The translations under genes and the position numbers were made by a program. A DNA stretch of 64,000 nt from Planctomycetota bacterium. Lineage in GTDB: Bacteria; Planctomycetota; Planctomycetia; Pirellulales; Pirellulaceae. Below, one piece after another: positions 1-9,369 of this stretch. The notes beneath the pieces are model-generated. The model searched no databases. It worked only from the letters and a program-made list of their open reading frames with translations, and was not told the DNA's origin. Every line of letters starts with the position of its first letter. Position 1 is the stretch's first letter. The stretch spans positions 1 to 64,000 of the forward strand of contig JAQCHP010000002.1 in assembly GCA_027619595.1 (NCBI GenBank), written 5' to 3'.

Positions 1-146
1 CGTGGAACGTCCAACGCGACGGAAGGAAGGCGAACCCCGTATGCAACGAATCCGAGACCGTGTCCGACGGGTCGCCTATCTCTCCTTGATCACTAAGACA
101 CCAAGGAGGCCTTGGGGCGAACACGGAAAATCTAAAAAATGGCAAA
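1..146. repeat. Palindrome-bearing dispersed repeat, copy 1 (truncated by window edge)
   Basis: This segment matches the reverse complement of 16241-16381 at roughly 90 percent identity by eye. It holds a short perfect palindrome, CCAAGG-AGG-CCTTGG at 101-115. An overlapping alternative hairpin pairs CTCCTTG (82-88) with CAAGGAG (102-108). The match begins at base 1, so the true outer boundary is not visible. The second copy lies just upstream of a REP-associated HUH transposase, which suggests a REP/BIME-like mobile palindrome. An open frame runs through both copies but resembles no protein I know. Confidence 0.75.
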
Positions 147-523
147 TAATTCCGAATGCCATTACCCCGGCAATGCTCTTTCGTACACGTCAACAAACGA
201 AATCGGCTCTTATCGCCCGCAGTAAAACTGTAGCAGTGATCGTTTCGGTGGCTTTCGACCGAGAGGCACAACTCAGACCGACGTTTTCAGCAGCGCCCAC
301 CTCCCGGCCTCGGAATGACGAGCAGAAAGGAGCAACCAACGGAAGGCGTTTACGACACCATTCTGTCGAAATCGAAAAACTTTTCGACGTTTCGCAGCAG
401 CCAAATCCACCCGCAGGCAACCGTCCATTCCAACAAGCATCCATTCAAATAAGCAGGCAGGCAGGCAGGCATTCCAACAAGCAGGCAACACGACGTTTTT
501 TATTGGTAAGAAATCGGACGGAG
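147..523. other. Gene-free stretch with short tandem repeats
   Basis: No convincing gene is seen between the repeat and the 3' end of the SPFH gene. Frames through it are low-complexity or lie antisense to the SPFH gene. Near 425-490 the unit CATTCCAACAAGCA occurs twice, with a diverged copy between, around a short GCAG tandem run at 453-470. Confidence 0.5.
425..490. repeat. Short tandem and direct repeats
   Basis: CATTCCAACAAGCA appears at about 426-439 and again at about 470-483, with a diverged CATTCAAATAAGCA between them. A GCAG/AGGC tandem of about 4.5 units occupies 453-470. This looks like replication slippage in a non-coding stretch between the palindromic repeat and the SPFH gene. 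No function can be assigned. Confidence 0.55.
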
Positions 524-1489
524 TTAATCGTGGGAGGTGCCCGTATTGACGACCGGCTGTGTATGCCTATCACTACACAAAACCACCAAAAGGTTTGCAA
601 CCATTGCCGCGCGCTGTGGGCCATCCAATTCCACAATCTTGTCCCGCGACAAATGTTCGAGCGCCATCTGCACCATGCCCACGGCCCCTTCCACGATTTT
701 GGTTCTCGCCGCTACCACGGCCTGAGCCTGTTGCCGCTGCAGCATTGCAGCGGCAATTTCCGGGGCATAGGCCAGGTGGCATATGCGGGCTTCAATCACC
801 TCGATCCCCGCTTTCTCAAGACGTGCCTGAATCTCCAAACGCAGTTGATCACAAATATCAGCTGTGTTGCCTCGAAGTGATACTTCATGATCGTCGCTGT
901 CATACGGATGTTGGGCAGCCAAACTGCGAAGCGCAGCTTCACTTTGCACCGCTACAAAGTCCTCGTAGTCATCTACTTCAAACAAAACCTCTGCTGTGTT
1001 GACGACTCGCCAGACCACGACTGCCGTAATGTCGATAGGATTTCCGTCACGGTCATTTACCTTGGATGGCCTACCTGCCGATCGAGTCTTGGCATGTAGA
1101 ACCTTGCCGGTAGCATCCTTCGTTTCTGGTGTCGTCGTGGAACCAGTCTCAAAAATCCGCATGCGGAGTGAGATCCGTTTCTTGCTGTAGAACGGATTGA
1201 CCCAATAAAATCCCGATCGCGCAATGGAACCCTTGTAATCGCCAAACAATAGCATGACACGAGCATCGTTGGGCGCTACGGCCTGAAAGCCGAATAACAT
1301 CGTCAGAGCGAGGCCGGCAAAGACCACTGTTCCGCACAACCCTACGGCCATTCCTGGCCCCCGCAGAGTCCCCGTGTCGGCAAGGGCAACAGTCGACCAA
1401 AGTAAGGCTACAGCGGCCATTCCGAACGCCGTTACCATCACAAGAGGACCCCATCCAGATATCGCTCGTAGCTGTTTTTCCTTCACCAT
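524..1489 (-). CDS. SPFH/Band 7 domain membrane protein
   Basis: A 321-residue protein with two N-terminal hydrophobic segments (about residues 13-35 and 46-68). They are followed by a Band 7/SPFH core that begins near FGFQAVAPNDARVMLLFGDY and includes IDITAVVVWRVVNTAEVLFEV, then an Ala/Gln-rich C-terminal helical part (AAAMLQRQQAQAVVAARTKI). This order is typical of bacterial stomatin/prohibitin-like proteins, which form oligomers on the inner membrane and often organise membrane domains or proteases. The start is an ATG with only a weak purine-rich site ahead (AGAGAT). It is the last gene of the minus-strand run that starts at rhaA, 38 bp beyond the methyltransferase gene; a functional link to rhamnose use is not evident. 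Family assignment is firm; the cellular role is unknown. Confidence 0.88.
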   Translation of the reverse strand: MVKEKQLRAISGWGPLVMVTAFGMAAVALLWSTVALADTGTLRGPGMAVGLCGTVVFAGLALTMLFGFQAVAPNDARVMLLFGDYKGSIARSGFYWVNPFYSKKRISLRMRIFETGSTTTPETKDATGKVLHAKTRSAGRPSKVNDRDGNPIDITAVVVWRVVNTAEVLFEVDDYEDFVAVQSEAALRSLAAQHPYDSDDHEVSLRGNTADICDQLRLEIQARLEKAGIEVIEARICHLAYAPEIAAAMLQRQQAQAVVAARTKIVEGAVGMVQMALEHLSRDKIVELDGPQRAAMVANLLVVLCSDRHTQPVVNTGTSHD

Positions 1490-1527
1490 GTCTATCTCTG
1501 CAAAACGATGAATACGGCTTACATCAG

Positions 1528-2247
1528 TTAAAGTGTTGTTGGTAGCTTTCGAAAAAGAATGACATCATCGCTAACGACAAACGATTTTGCATGCAAATGC
1601 TGTGCAAGCCAGTCGAATGACTCCAAGGCAAAAAAACTTACATGTGTTGGATCACGTTTGTAGTGCCACGTTTCGAATAGAAGGGTATCGCAGACCCGCT
1701 TCGTCATGATTCCTAACCAACCGCCAACGTGTAGCAGGGACCATAATTTGACAAGCTCGGCGCCAGGGCAATGTAAATGTTCCACTACCTCACTGGCAGT
1801 AATAAAATCATACTGTTCGCACAATACCGACTCATCCGGGGCGTAAAATGGGTCGTAGATCCGCATTTCGTGACCGATTTCAGAGAACATTTTCGACAAG
1901 GTTGGACCTGGCCCCGAGCCAAAATCAAGACCAAAACTGTGGGCGGATAAACGTTCTCTCATCGGCCGAAATAGGCGATCAAGAAAACATCGGTACCGGA
2001 CGTCCGCTGGATCGTTTTGGTGGCAATCATAGCGAAGCCGCTCCTGTTCTCGGCTTATCCAATCGCTTGGATCAACGAACACGAGTCGACAGCGGCCACA
2101 CCGAAAATAGTTGCGTGAAGCATCGTTGTGAAACCAAGCCGCAGCGGCACCACAAAGCGTGCACGCTGGCACTACAGTGTGCACGACCGATGTTATGATT
2201 TCTTGCCGTACGCGCGGTGGCGGTATCAGTTCGTTTTTAGCATGCAT
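1528..2247 (-). CDS. Zinc-ribbon class I SAM-dependent methyltransferase
   Basis: A 239-residue protein. Two CxxC pairs (C29/C32 and C50/C53) form a probable zinc ribbon. They are followed by a Methyltransf_23-type Rossmann domain with SAM-binding motif I GLDFGSGPGP (106-115) and a post-motif EVVEHLHCPG. The HYKRDPTHVSFF segment near the C terminus is common in methyltransferases acting on sugars or small molecules. Its start overlaps the end of the DUF1805 gene by 22 bp, so the two are probably co-transcribed. A GGTGAGG purine-rich stretch lies about 11 bases before the ATG. The substrate cannot be told from the sequence. Confidence 0.8.
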   Translation of the reverse strand: MHAKNELIPPPRVRQEIITSVVHTVVPACTLCGAAAAWFHNDASRNYFRCGRCRLVFVDPSDWISREQERLRYDCHQNDPADVRYRCFLDRLFRPMRERLSAHSFGLDFGSGPGPTLSKMFSEIGHEMRIYDPFYAPDESVLCEQYDFITASEVVEHLHCPGAELVKLWSLLHVGGWLGIMTKRVCDTLLFETWHYKRDPTHVSFFALESFDWLAQHLHAKSFVVSDDVILFRKLPTTL

Positions 2248-2558
2248 TCCAAGGCCGCCTCACCTTTCATGCCAACAATAATTCCCATCTTTCCCGCGGA
2301 TTCGCTGACTTCAGCAATGCGAGCCGTAAGCAGATCTTCCGGCTCGCAGAGTGGGTGCTCGGGCGTGCCTCGGGCAATAGCGATTGCCATCCCAAAGCGT
2401 GTCCCGATTGAACAGTCGTACAGACCGCAACCGATAACGCCACGATCTGTATGGATTGCACAATATTGCCCGCCAGGCCAGCGGTAGCTGGAACCGAGCA
2501 CTTCGCCATAAATCGTCTTGATTACTCGCTGACTAGCGCTCAATTTCTCAACACTCAT
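2226..2558 (-). CDS. DUF1805 (YunC-like) protein
   Basis: A 110-residue protein resembling the DUF1805/YunC family. The family fold is suggested by GGQYCAIHTDRGVIGCGLYD and by the C-terminal AGKMGIIVGMKGEAALECM, which matches the usual GI-VGM-G-EALE ending. I chose the ATG at 2558 because AAGGGA sits 9 bases ahead of it; a GTG at 2582 would add eight residues. The gene overlaps the methyltransferase gene by 22 bp and follows the GH78 gene after about 80 bp. The family has a known structure but no established biochemical role that I can apply here. Confidence 0.75.
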   Translation of the reverse strand: MSVEKLSASQRVIKTIYGEVLGSSYRWPGGQYCAIHTDRGVIGCGLYDCSIGTRFGMAIAIARGTPEHPLCEPEDLLTARIAEVSESAGKMGIIVGMKGEAALECMLKTN

Positions 2559-2639
2559 ACGACTCGATCCCTTGTAAATCACATGACAGAGAATTCAGCC
2601 AACAATGCACATCTTTCCATCCTTATTGGATTGCACGTT

Positions 2640-5561
2640 CTATCGTACATCAAATCGATACGTGCCACTGGACACCTCCGCAGTCACCAATTCGTCGTCC
2701 ACAGAAATCACATTGACCCCCGACGCTTTGACCAGAGTCGTCCCACTCTCTTGAATTGACTGACCTTTCCCTTTCGGAAGGTAAATCGTTCCCGTGGTGT
2801 TTGGTGGCAAAGCGACTCGAATCGTAAGTAATCCATTCGCACGCGACCATTCGCTCAGTATTGTTCCCCTCGGATGGGCATAACGAGCCTTAACCCAGTG
2901 TAATGTGGGGACGTTCGGGTCGATGTTCTGGCTTGCGACCGTCGGGACTCCTGGCCTAAAAACGATGTTTTGGTAGCCTGGGCCGTCGGAGTCTATTCCT
3001 GCTAAGTCCCGGTAAGCCCACTCCATCACCGCACCGAAGGCATAGTGACTAAAGCTGTTCATTGCCGCATTGTTCTTTCCGGAGACACCGTCAAACCCAA
3101 ACTTTTGGGTGTAGCTATCCCATCGCTCCCATACCGACGTTGCGCCGTTCTCGGCTTCGTAACCCCACGACGGAAAACGTCGACTCTGGAACAGGCGACA
3201 CGCGAGATCGTGCTGTCCAGCAGAAGTTAAGACTGGCAATAGGGATTTGGTGCCGAGAAATCCTGTTGCCATACGCGTTTCGTTTGCGTTGATTCGAGCC
3301 GCTAAACGATTTACGGTCAACGTGATCTCTCGCTTGTCCACAAAAAGTCCACACGACAAGGCCAATACATGAGCCGTCTGCGTTTCAATCCGTAGCGTAC
3401 TATCGTGTTCTAGGTATTGATCCCGAAAGCTCGCTCGCAAAGTCGACAAGCGATCGCGGTAGATCTCTGCGAATTTGGATTCACCAAGGGCATCCGCCAG
3501 CTGCACCATGAGTTGGCAGTCGTGCGCATGGTAACAGAGATCAATGTACTCGATTGGCGTTTCCTCACCGACATTGAGCCAATCTCCCCAAGTATTGCCG
3601 AGCTTGACGCCCCGAAGTTGAGGATCCGCCGCGACACGCCAATCCATGAACCGACACATCGACTGCCATTGACGTCGAATGACGCGTGTGTCGCCGTATA
3701 CCTTCCAAATGGTCCATGGACAAATGATCCCTGCGTCCGTCCAGGCGGTACCATGCGTGGCACCCGGCAAGCCATGGGCCATGGGATACGGGGCGTAGTC
3801 AGGGTAGGCACCCGAGTCGCGCTGGGCTTCTCGCACGTCATCTAGCCACTTTGTAAAAAACGCAGCGACATCCGCATTATAACTTGCTGTACGCACATAC
3901 GCTTGAGCGTCTCCCATCCAACCAAGACGCTCATCGCGTTGCGGGCAATCAGTTGGTATGTCGATAAAATTCGCCATTTGTGTCCACCGACCATTTTGCC
4001 AGAACTTTGTCATGACATGATCGGAACATGAAAAGGTGCTGTCGTACTTGGTGTCGCTGGTAAGCACGAGTCCCGTTACCGTGTCTAGGTCTGGTGATGT
4101 GCTTAGTCCAGTGACTTCGACGTATTGGAAGCCGTGATATGTAAACTGAGGTACCCATTGTTCGGGGGCACCCGTGCCTGCGCACACGTAATTGTCGGTA
4201 GCGCGAGCCCTTCGCAGATTCTCGGTCATCAGCCGACCGTCGGAATGCAACATCTCGCCGTAGCGCAACTGAATCTTCTGTCCATTGGCCCCTTGTGTCT
4301 TTAGACGTACTACTCCGGCAAAATTTTGCCCCAGGTCAAAAATATAGACTCCGGGCTGCGGTTCCGTGATTTTGTTAGCCGGCAGTTCCTGAACAACCTT
4401 TACCGGAACTCCTGGATGCGATTGCATGACCGGTGGTTTGCGGAAGCCTAGTTCGACCTCACGATCACCCAAGGTATCGGAATACAGTGCCTTAACGCTA
4501 CCGTTTTGGCTAGATTCGACCGCCGGTACCCAAGACCAAATATCACGCACCCGACTCAGTTCCAGAAACTCCTGTGGCGACGCACACCACAGCGGGTCGA
4601 CATTTCTGGCATCAAACGACTCCCCCATGATTATGTCAGCTTCTCGGATCGGACCGTCGGATGTAACTTGCCAAGTCGAATTGGTCACTATGGTATCACG
4701 TGATCCGTCGGTGTATTCGATCTCGATCTGTACGAACAGCGACGGCGTCTTTCCGTAGAAGTTCTTGCCGGACTTGTTGGGGCCATAGCCGACTAAGAGT
4801 CCGTATCCAACGTAGCCCGCGTACCAGCCTTCGGTCACTATAGCGCCAACGCAATTTTCACCATCCAAGATCGACTGAGTCACGTCGAAGCCTTGATAGT
4901 AGGCTCGTTGATGATAGTCACTCCATCCTGGCAATAGGAATCCGTCACTGACTTCGTTTCCATTGATGTACAAACGATAATTTCCTAACGCCGACGCATA
5001 GGCGATTGCCCGGCGCACTTTTTTGAGAGCGGTAAAATCTTTGCGAAAGTGTTTAGCTGGTGGCAATTCCAGCGATTCTCGACTGTTGTGCACGGACGAC
5101 GTATCGATATGGGAGATCCATTGAGCCGACCAGTCATTTTTGTGCAGCAACCCCATTGACCAGTGTGCAGGAGGGCACCATGGCGACTCGCGACCTTCTT
5201 GATCCCATATTTTGACGGTCCAAAAGCACGATTGTCGCGATTGAAGTTCTTTGCCTTCGTAGGGGACGTTCATCGAATTTCCGCTGGGAACTCTACCAGA
5301 GTCCCACAGATCGGGCTGTGCGGACTGTAGGAGTTCAACTGAAGAGGCTACGCGAATTTGACGAGCCGACTGGCGGGCTCCGCGCGGCGGAACCGGCCCC
5401 CCATCCACGCGCCATGACAGTCGTGGTGAGGAAGTTTCGATGGCCAGTGGCTCAGTGTGGTACTCGCAACGCAAGTCCATCGGTTGAAGAGCCGCCTGGC
5501 TCTTCGCTTCACGATGAACAAATACAAGTACCGACAGCACAATCAGGTAGAACGGCTTCAT
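2640..5561 (-). CDS. Secreted alpha-L-rhamnosidase, GH78
   Basis: A 973-residue glycoside hydrolase family 78 protein predicted to release terminal alpha-L-rhamnose from polysaccharides or glycosides. A signal peptide covers about residues 1-22. An Ig-like N domain follows (PMDLRCEYHTEPLAIETSSP is typical), then a lectin-like Bac_rhamnosid_N region (about 180-350), a concanavalin-like domain (about 390-500) and the (alpha/alpha)6 barrel (about 505-850). The barrel has the family hallmark DCPQRDERLGWMGD at 538-551 and GATSVWERWDS around Glu812, carrying the expected acid/base residues. A C-terminal beta-sandwich ends the protein. It lies 15 bp downstream of a second GH78-like gene and two genes downstream of rhaA, consistent with a rhamnose-utilisation operon. 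No strong ribosome site precedes the ATG, so translational coupling is possible. Confidence 0.95.
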   Translation of the reverse strand: MKPFYLIVLSVLVFVHREAKSQAALQPMDLRCEYHTEPLAIETSSPRLSWRVDGGPVPPRGARQSARQIRVASSVELLQSAQPDLWDSGRVPSGNSMNVPYEGKELQSRQSCFWTVKIWDQEGRESPWCPPAHWSMGLLHKNDWSAQWISHIDTSSVHNSRESLELPPAKHFRKDFTALKKVRRAIAYASALGNYRLYINGNEVSDGFLLPGWSDYHQRAYYQGFDVTQSILDGENCVGAIVTEGWYAGYVGYGLLVGYGPNKSGKNFYGKTPSLFVQIEIEYTDGSRDTIVTNSTWQVTSDGPIREADIIMGESFDARNVDPLWCASPQEFLELSRVRDIWSWVPAVESSQNGSVKALYSDTLGDREVELGFRKPPVMQSHPGVPVKVVQELPANKITEPQPGVYIFDLGQNFAGVVRLKTQGANGQKIQLRYGEMLHSDGRLMTENLRRARATDNYVCAGTGAPEQWVPQFTYHGFQYVEVTGLSTSPDLDTVTGLVLTSDTKYDSTFSCSDHVMTKFWQNGRWTQMANFIDIPTDCPQRDERLGWMGDAQAYVRTASYNADVAAFFTKWLDDVREAQRDSGAYPDYAPYPMAHGLPGATHGTAWTDAGIICPWTIWKVYGDTRVIRRQWQSMCRFMDWRVAADPQLRGVKLGNTWGDWLNVGEETPIEYIDLCYHAHDCQLMVQLADALGESKFAEIYRDRLSTLRASFRDQYLEHDSTLRIETQTAHVLALSCGLFVDKREITLTVNRLAARINANETRMATGFLGTKSLLPVLTSAGQHDLACRLFQSRRFPSWGYEAENGATSVWERWDSYTQKFGFDGVSGKNNAAMNSFSHYAFGAVMEWAYRDLAGIDSDGPGYQNIVFRPGVPTVASQNIDPNVPTLHWVKARYAHPRGTILSEWSRANGLLTIRVALPPNTTGTIYLPKGKGQSIQESGTTLVKASGVNVISVDDELVTAEVSSGTYRFDVR

Positions 5562-5576
5562 GCGTTGGCAATCGCT

Positions 5577-7463
5577 TCAATTGGACGAATTGGAAACAAG
5601 GACTTCGATGTTAGGAGGTGCCCGAAATACCGTCTTGATCGAACCATCCGTTTGTTTGTCGTGACGCACATGGATGGCGCCATGAGGAGTAGGAAATGTC
5701 CCCTCGGCAAACGATAGATGTCCGAGATTCGGAGCGATTTCTACTTTGCAGCACCCTGGCGCGAGAGGTCGGACGCCGAGCACGTTTTGTGTTAACCAAG
5801 CCGTCGGACCACCCGCCCACCCGTGGCAAAAGCTATGGCGAAATCCTAGATAGCAGTGCGCGCCGAAATCCCCATGTAGGTCCTTTTTTCCAGCGGGAAG
5901 AAGTTCATCGATGCGACTTGCTTGGGTTGTCCACTGAAGGTCAAAATCTTCCCAAAAAGTAGTTGCGCCGAAATCGATCATCCCACCCCAATATTGACTA
6001 ATGAAATCGAGCGCGGTATCGATATCGCCCGACTTTGCCAACGCATTCAATACATAAAAACCATAGAAGGTGCTCAAATCGCTGGGGCCACCTTGTTTAA
6101 TTGCTGCGGCAACCTCCCGAGGGTCACGAAGTCCGGCTAACGCCAAGAGTGCGGCAGGTGACTTGCGCCCGCTCGCTGGCGGCACGTGTTGCCTAAGGTC
6201 CTTGACCGTGCTTTCACACATGGCCGCAGTTGCGCGATCGCCAAGGACTTCCATGAGCCTCGCTCCGCTCTGCATTGACATCGCCATCATCGCCTGCAGA
6301 CCCTCGTGAACAGCCGCTTCGTTTTCAAAGGTTGGCCAATCGAGGAATCGCATGCCATCCAAGGTCTCCATTCCGTCCGCGGCGACAAAATGTGATATTC
6401 GCTTGAGCAGCGCTGCCAAGTAAGGCTGCTGCGCCCGGAGATACTCCAAATTCCCTTGATACAAGTACCAGTCTTCATGAATGATCACCCACCACATCGA
6501 ATACGAACTGATGCCGTTCATCCATTGATTGACGGGTGTAACGTCTCGAATCAGATCCAGGCTGCGCGGAACAACCTCGTTGTAGCCAAAGACTGCATTG
6601 ATAACACTCACTTCGGGATGCATGTCACCGAGCCAGACAAGTCGATCACGCTTGATACCATCCCAAAGGTAGTCCTGCATATTGAGGTGTACGGTATATG
6701 CACCGGTGTTCCAAATCGTGTTGAGTCGTTCGTCCGAGCACTGAAATGACCCGATGTAAGGAATGTCGCGCAGGGTGAGCAGTGCGCGAACCTGGCTAAT
6801 TTGAACCTCTAGCTTCTGATCGACCGCATCAATTCGAACGAATCGAAATCCACTAGGGCCGATCGTAGTTTTTCCGAGCCAAGGGAGCGTGACGATTTGA
6901 TCGCGAATCGCGTGATCATTTTGCGAGCCGCGTTCGTTGAGTTCCGCCATTGTCTCAGTCACCGATTCCCCGAAACGAACGCGGACCGTACGCGGTTCCT
7001 TACTGGGTGTCATCGGAGTAAAAATTTCAATCGATCCAGCAATCTCCTTGCCAAAATCAATAACAAGCCCACTTCCTGGCTGGAGTTGTACAGGTTGGGT
7101 TGGCTCCACGAGAACTGCCTGGCCGTTTTTCGGTTGCAATAAATGCTCTGCGTATGTGACGCCCTCATCCGACGTCCAGACGATCCTTTGCGGTTGAATG
7201 ACAAAGGTTGTAAGTGGACTTTTATTCGTGGCGATTGCCACTTCGGGTGACTGGCCCATCACCGAGAAAGAACAGCGCTCGCCGGGAAGAAGCCCCAAGA
7301 TCGCGACAAACAAGACAAAAGCGTGATAGTCACGTCGATTCCAATAGCACAAGAAATTGACACCATGGATTGACTTCATCTTCATCGTAAACCACAAATG
7401 CACAACTTTATCGAGACGGCCATATGGCGAGTCGCTACCGCTGCGAAAGCACTTCCGATTCAT
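5577..7463 (-). CDS. Divergent GH78-type alpha-L-rhamnosidase-like protein
   Basis: A protein of up to 628 residues with a rhamnosidase-type six-hairpin barrel. It is shorter than and clearly different from the neighbouring GH78 enzyme. The catalytic-region hallmark is present in variant form, [13 protein letters not shown] (268-280), and FWEDF appears further on at the position of the second catalytic motif. The first methionine gives a 46-residue stretch ahead of a hydrophobic segment ([14 protein letters not shown]). The Met at residue 27 (7385) may therefore be the true start of a shorter signal peptide. The upstream end overlaps rhaA by 29 bp. The substrate is probably a rhamnoside, by family and context; a related six-hairpin specificity cannot be excluded. 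Confidence 0.85.
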   Translation of the reverse strand: MNRKCFRSGSDSPYGRLDKVVHLWFTMKMKSIHGVNFLCYWNRRDYHAFVLFVAILGLLPGERCSFSVMGQSPEVAIATNKSPLTTFVIQPQRIVWTSDEGVTYAEHLLQPKNGQAVLVEPTQPVQLQPGSGLVIDFGKEIAGSIEIFTPMTPSKEPRTVRVRFGESVTETMAELNERGSQNDHAIRDQIVTLPWLGKTTIGPSGFRFVRIDAVDQKLEVQISQVRALLTLRDIPYIGSFQCSDERLNTIWNTGAYTVHLNMQDYLWDGIKRDRLVWLGDMHPEVSVINAVFGYNEVVPRSLDLIRDVTPVNQWMNGISSYSMWWVIIHEDWYLYQGNLEYLRAQQPYLAALLKRISHFVAADGMETLDGMRFLDWPTFENEAAVHEGLQAMMAMSMQSGARLMEVLGDRATAAMCESTVKDLRQHVPPASGRKSPAALLALAGLRDPREVAAAIKQGGPSDLSTFYGFYVLNALAKSGDIDTALDFISQYWGGMIDFGATTFWEDFDLQWTTQASRIDELLPAGKKDLHGDFGAHCYLGFRHSFCHGWAGGPTAWLTQNVLGVRPLAPGCCKVEIAPNLGHLSFAEGTFPTPHGAIHVRHDKQTDGSIKTVFRAPPNIEVLVSNSSN

Positions 7464-8700
7464 ATTTCCTGACCTCGTTTAACCATGACTGAGCCACCGG
7501 CACACCTGAAATGACGCAGTACTGATCCCAAATTGCGCCCCAGGGCAAGGACTTCGATTCTTCCATGAGTGCAAGTCGAGCGGTTAAGTCTCCCGCTTGC
7601 TCTGCGGACCGCACTCCCGGCGGCTCAAGCAGCGCTAGCAGAATGGACTTGAGCGTATTACGGGTTCCGATCACCCAAGCCGCGATTCGATTGATGCTTG
7701 CATCGAAGAAATCGAGACCAATTCGCGTCCGCCCGAGCAAATTATTCCTGACCACCTCGGCAGCTATCGATTGCAAAGCGTCGTCTAGTACCACGACGTG
7801 ATCACTGTCCCATCGGACACCGCGACTCACATGGAGCAGTACTTCGGGAACATACAACAGCACCGAAGAGATTTTATCCGCAATTCCCTCCGTGGGATGG
7901 AAATGGCCAGCGTCAAGGCATAGCACCTTTTGATTCTTGATGGCATAGCCCAAATAAAATTCGTGGCTACCCACGACGTAACTTTCACTTCCTATTCCGA
8001 ATAACTTACACTCAACCGCATCCAATTGGTGCTTAGGATTAATTTTCTTCGCAAATACTTTATCCAATGAATCTGCTAGGCGCTGGCGCGGTGCAATTCG
8101 GTTGGCGGGAGTGTCCTTGTAGCCATCGGGAATCCAGACATTTGTCACGGTTGTGGACCCCAGTAATCTCCCCATGACGGCGCCGATTTCCCGTGAAGCA
8201 ATACAATGATCGATCCAAAACTGTCGAATCCCCTTGTCAGTGTGACTTAATGTAAAGCCATCGGCGGCCTTCGGATGGGAGAAGCAAGTCGGATTAAAGT
8301 CCATACCAATTTTGTTCGCTTTGGCCCAGTCGATCCACACCTTGAAGTGTTTTGGTTCAATTTCATCACGATCGACTTTTCTGCCACCAAACTCACCGTA
8401 AAATGCGTGCAGATTGAGTCTGTGTTTTCCCGGGATGAGCGACATCGCTTTTTGCAAATCCGAGCGTAGTTCATCTGCGGTGCGCGCCTTTCCGGGGTAA
8501 TTCCCCGTAACGGCAATGCCGCCGCTCAATCCTTCACCAGAATTCTCGAATCCGCCAACATCGTCGCCTTGCCAACAGTGAAGCGATATCGGAATCGTAG
8601 ATAATTTTCTCAGGACTGCATCCGTGTCAACGCCGATTTCGTGATATCGGGCCGCGGCAAACTTGTACGCTTGTGCAACTTGTCTTGAAGATTGTGTCAT
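7435..8700 (-). CDS. rhaA: L-rhamnose isomerase
   Basis: A 421-residue cytoplasmic enzyme converting L-rhamnose to L-rhamnulose. Strong resemblance to enterobacterial RhaA runs end to end: [69 protein letters not shown] and [18 protein letters not shown]. These include the expected metal ligands (Glu, Asp and His of the [14 protein letters not shown] and DSDH segments). The ATG at 8700 gives the usual family length; an in-frame start at 8763 would add 21 unconserved residues. It leads the minus-strand run with the two GH78 genes. rhaB, rhaD and a rhamnose transporter are not seen in the window. Confidence 0.97.
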   Translation of the reverse strand: MTQSSRQVAQAYKFAAARYHEIGVDTDAVLRKLSTIPISLHCWQGDDVGGFENSGEGLSGGIAVTGNYPGKARTADELRSDLQKAMSLIPGKHRLNLHAFYGEFGGRKVDRDEIEPKHFKVWIDWAKANKIGMDFNPTCFSHPKAADGFTLSHTDKGIRQFWIDHCIASREIGAVMGRLLGSTTVTNVWIPDGYKDTPANRIAPRQRLADSLDKVFAKKINPKHQLDAVECKLFGIGSESYVVGSHEFYLGYAIKNQKVLCLDAGHFHPTEGIADKISSVLLYVPEVLLHVSRGVRWDSDHVVVLDDALQSIAAEVVRNNLLGRTRIGLDFFDASINRIAAWVIGTRNTLKSILLALLEPPGVRSAEQAGDLTARLALMEESKSLPWGAIWDQYCVISGVPVAQSWLNEVRKYESEVLSQR

Positions 8701-9048
8701 CGCGTGCTGGATCTTCTGAGGTGGATTTTCGTGTGCAGATAATGAGTTTAAAACTTCAAGCAATAGTGGAAGACCGTTTGGGCGATGGAGTCCAACGCCT
8801 TTCCCGCATTCCCAACCGCTGACGACCCATTATACGCTCATTTTGCGTTACATGAACGTGGTCTCGCGGTGAAAGCACGAGGTAAGGGGAGAGGTTGCAG
8901 CCGTCGCGCCAAAGCAAGAACTTGCGGACGGTCGTTGGGGCGGGCAATGGCCCAGACAAGAGCCGTCCATCCCGATCCCTCGACGGCCAGGGAAGGAGGG
9001 GGGCTGCGACCAATTTTGCCCTTCCGCCCCTGCCATGCACTTGAAGAA

Positions 9049-9246
9049 CTACAGCAGTCGAACGTTCTCAGCAGCTGGACCTTTGGGGCCACGACCTTCT
9101 GTAAACGAAACCCGCTGCCCCTCCTGTAATTCTTCGAACCGCACACCGTCGAGACTTGAAGAATGGAAAAAGAGATCCTTGTCTCGGCCGGTGTCAATAA
9201 ATCCGAAACCACGGTCGGTGAGTTTTTTGATGGTGCCTTCTGACAT
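9049..9246 (-). CDS. Cold-shock domain protein
   Basis: A 65-residue CspA-type nucleic-acid-binding protein with RNP1 (RGFGFID) and RNP2 (LFFHSS) motifs and the family C terminus GPAAENVRLL. The ATG at 9246 gives the standard Csp length, with AAGGA 10 bases upstream; extension to 9312 would add a Cys-rich stretch not found in the family. It acts as an RNA chaperone in the cytoplasm. It stands alone between rhaA and the DUF1501 gene on the same strand. The roughly 285 bp downstream holds only G/C-rich sequence without a clear gene. Confidence 0.95.
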   Translation of the reverse strand: MSEGTIKKLTDRGFGFIDTGRDKDLFFHSSSLDGVRFEELQEGQRVSFTEGRGPKGPAAENVRLL

Positions 9247-9369
9247 TGGTGGCAAATCCTTGTGTAAAAGCGTTCTCGCTGCGTCGCACGAACAAAGTGT
9301 TCGGCAGATCACCCAGCGCTCCCATCATAGTCGGACGCAAGCGGGAACGTCAGGGAGGCAAAACGTCCC

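Noticed and set aside
2-880. Long plus-strand open frame at the window start
   Set aside because: It runs through the palindromic repeat and then antisense to the clear SPFH gene; its translation has no recognisable sequence and is low-complexity in the middle.
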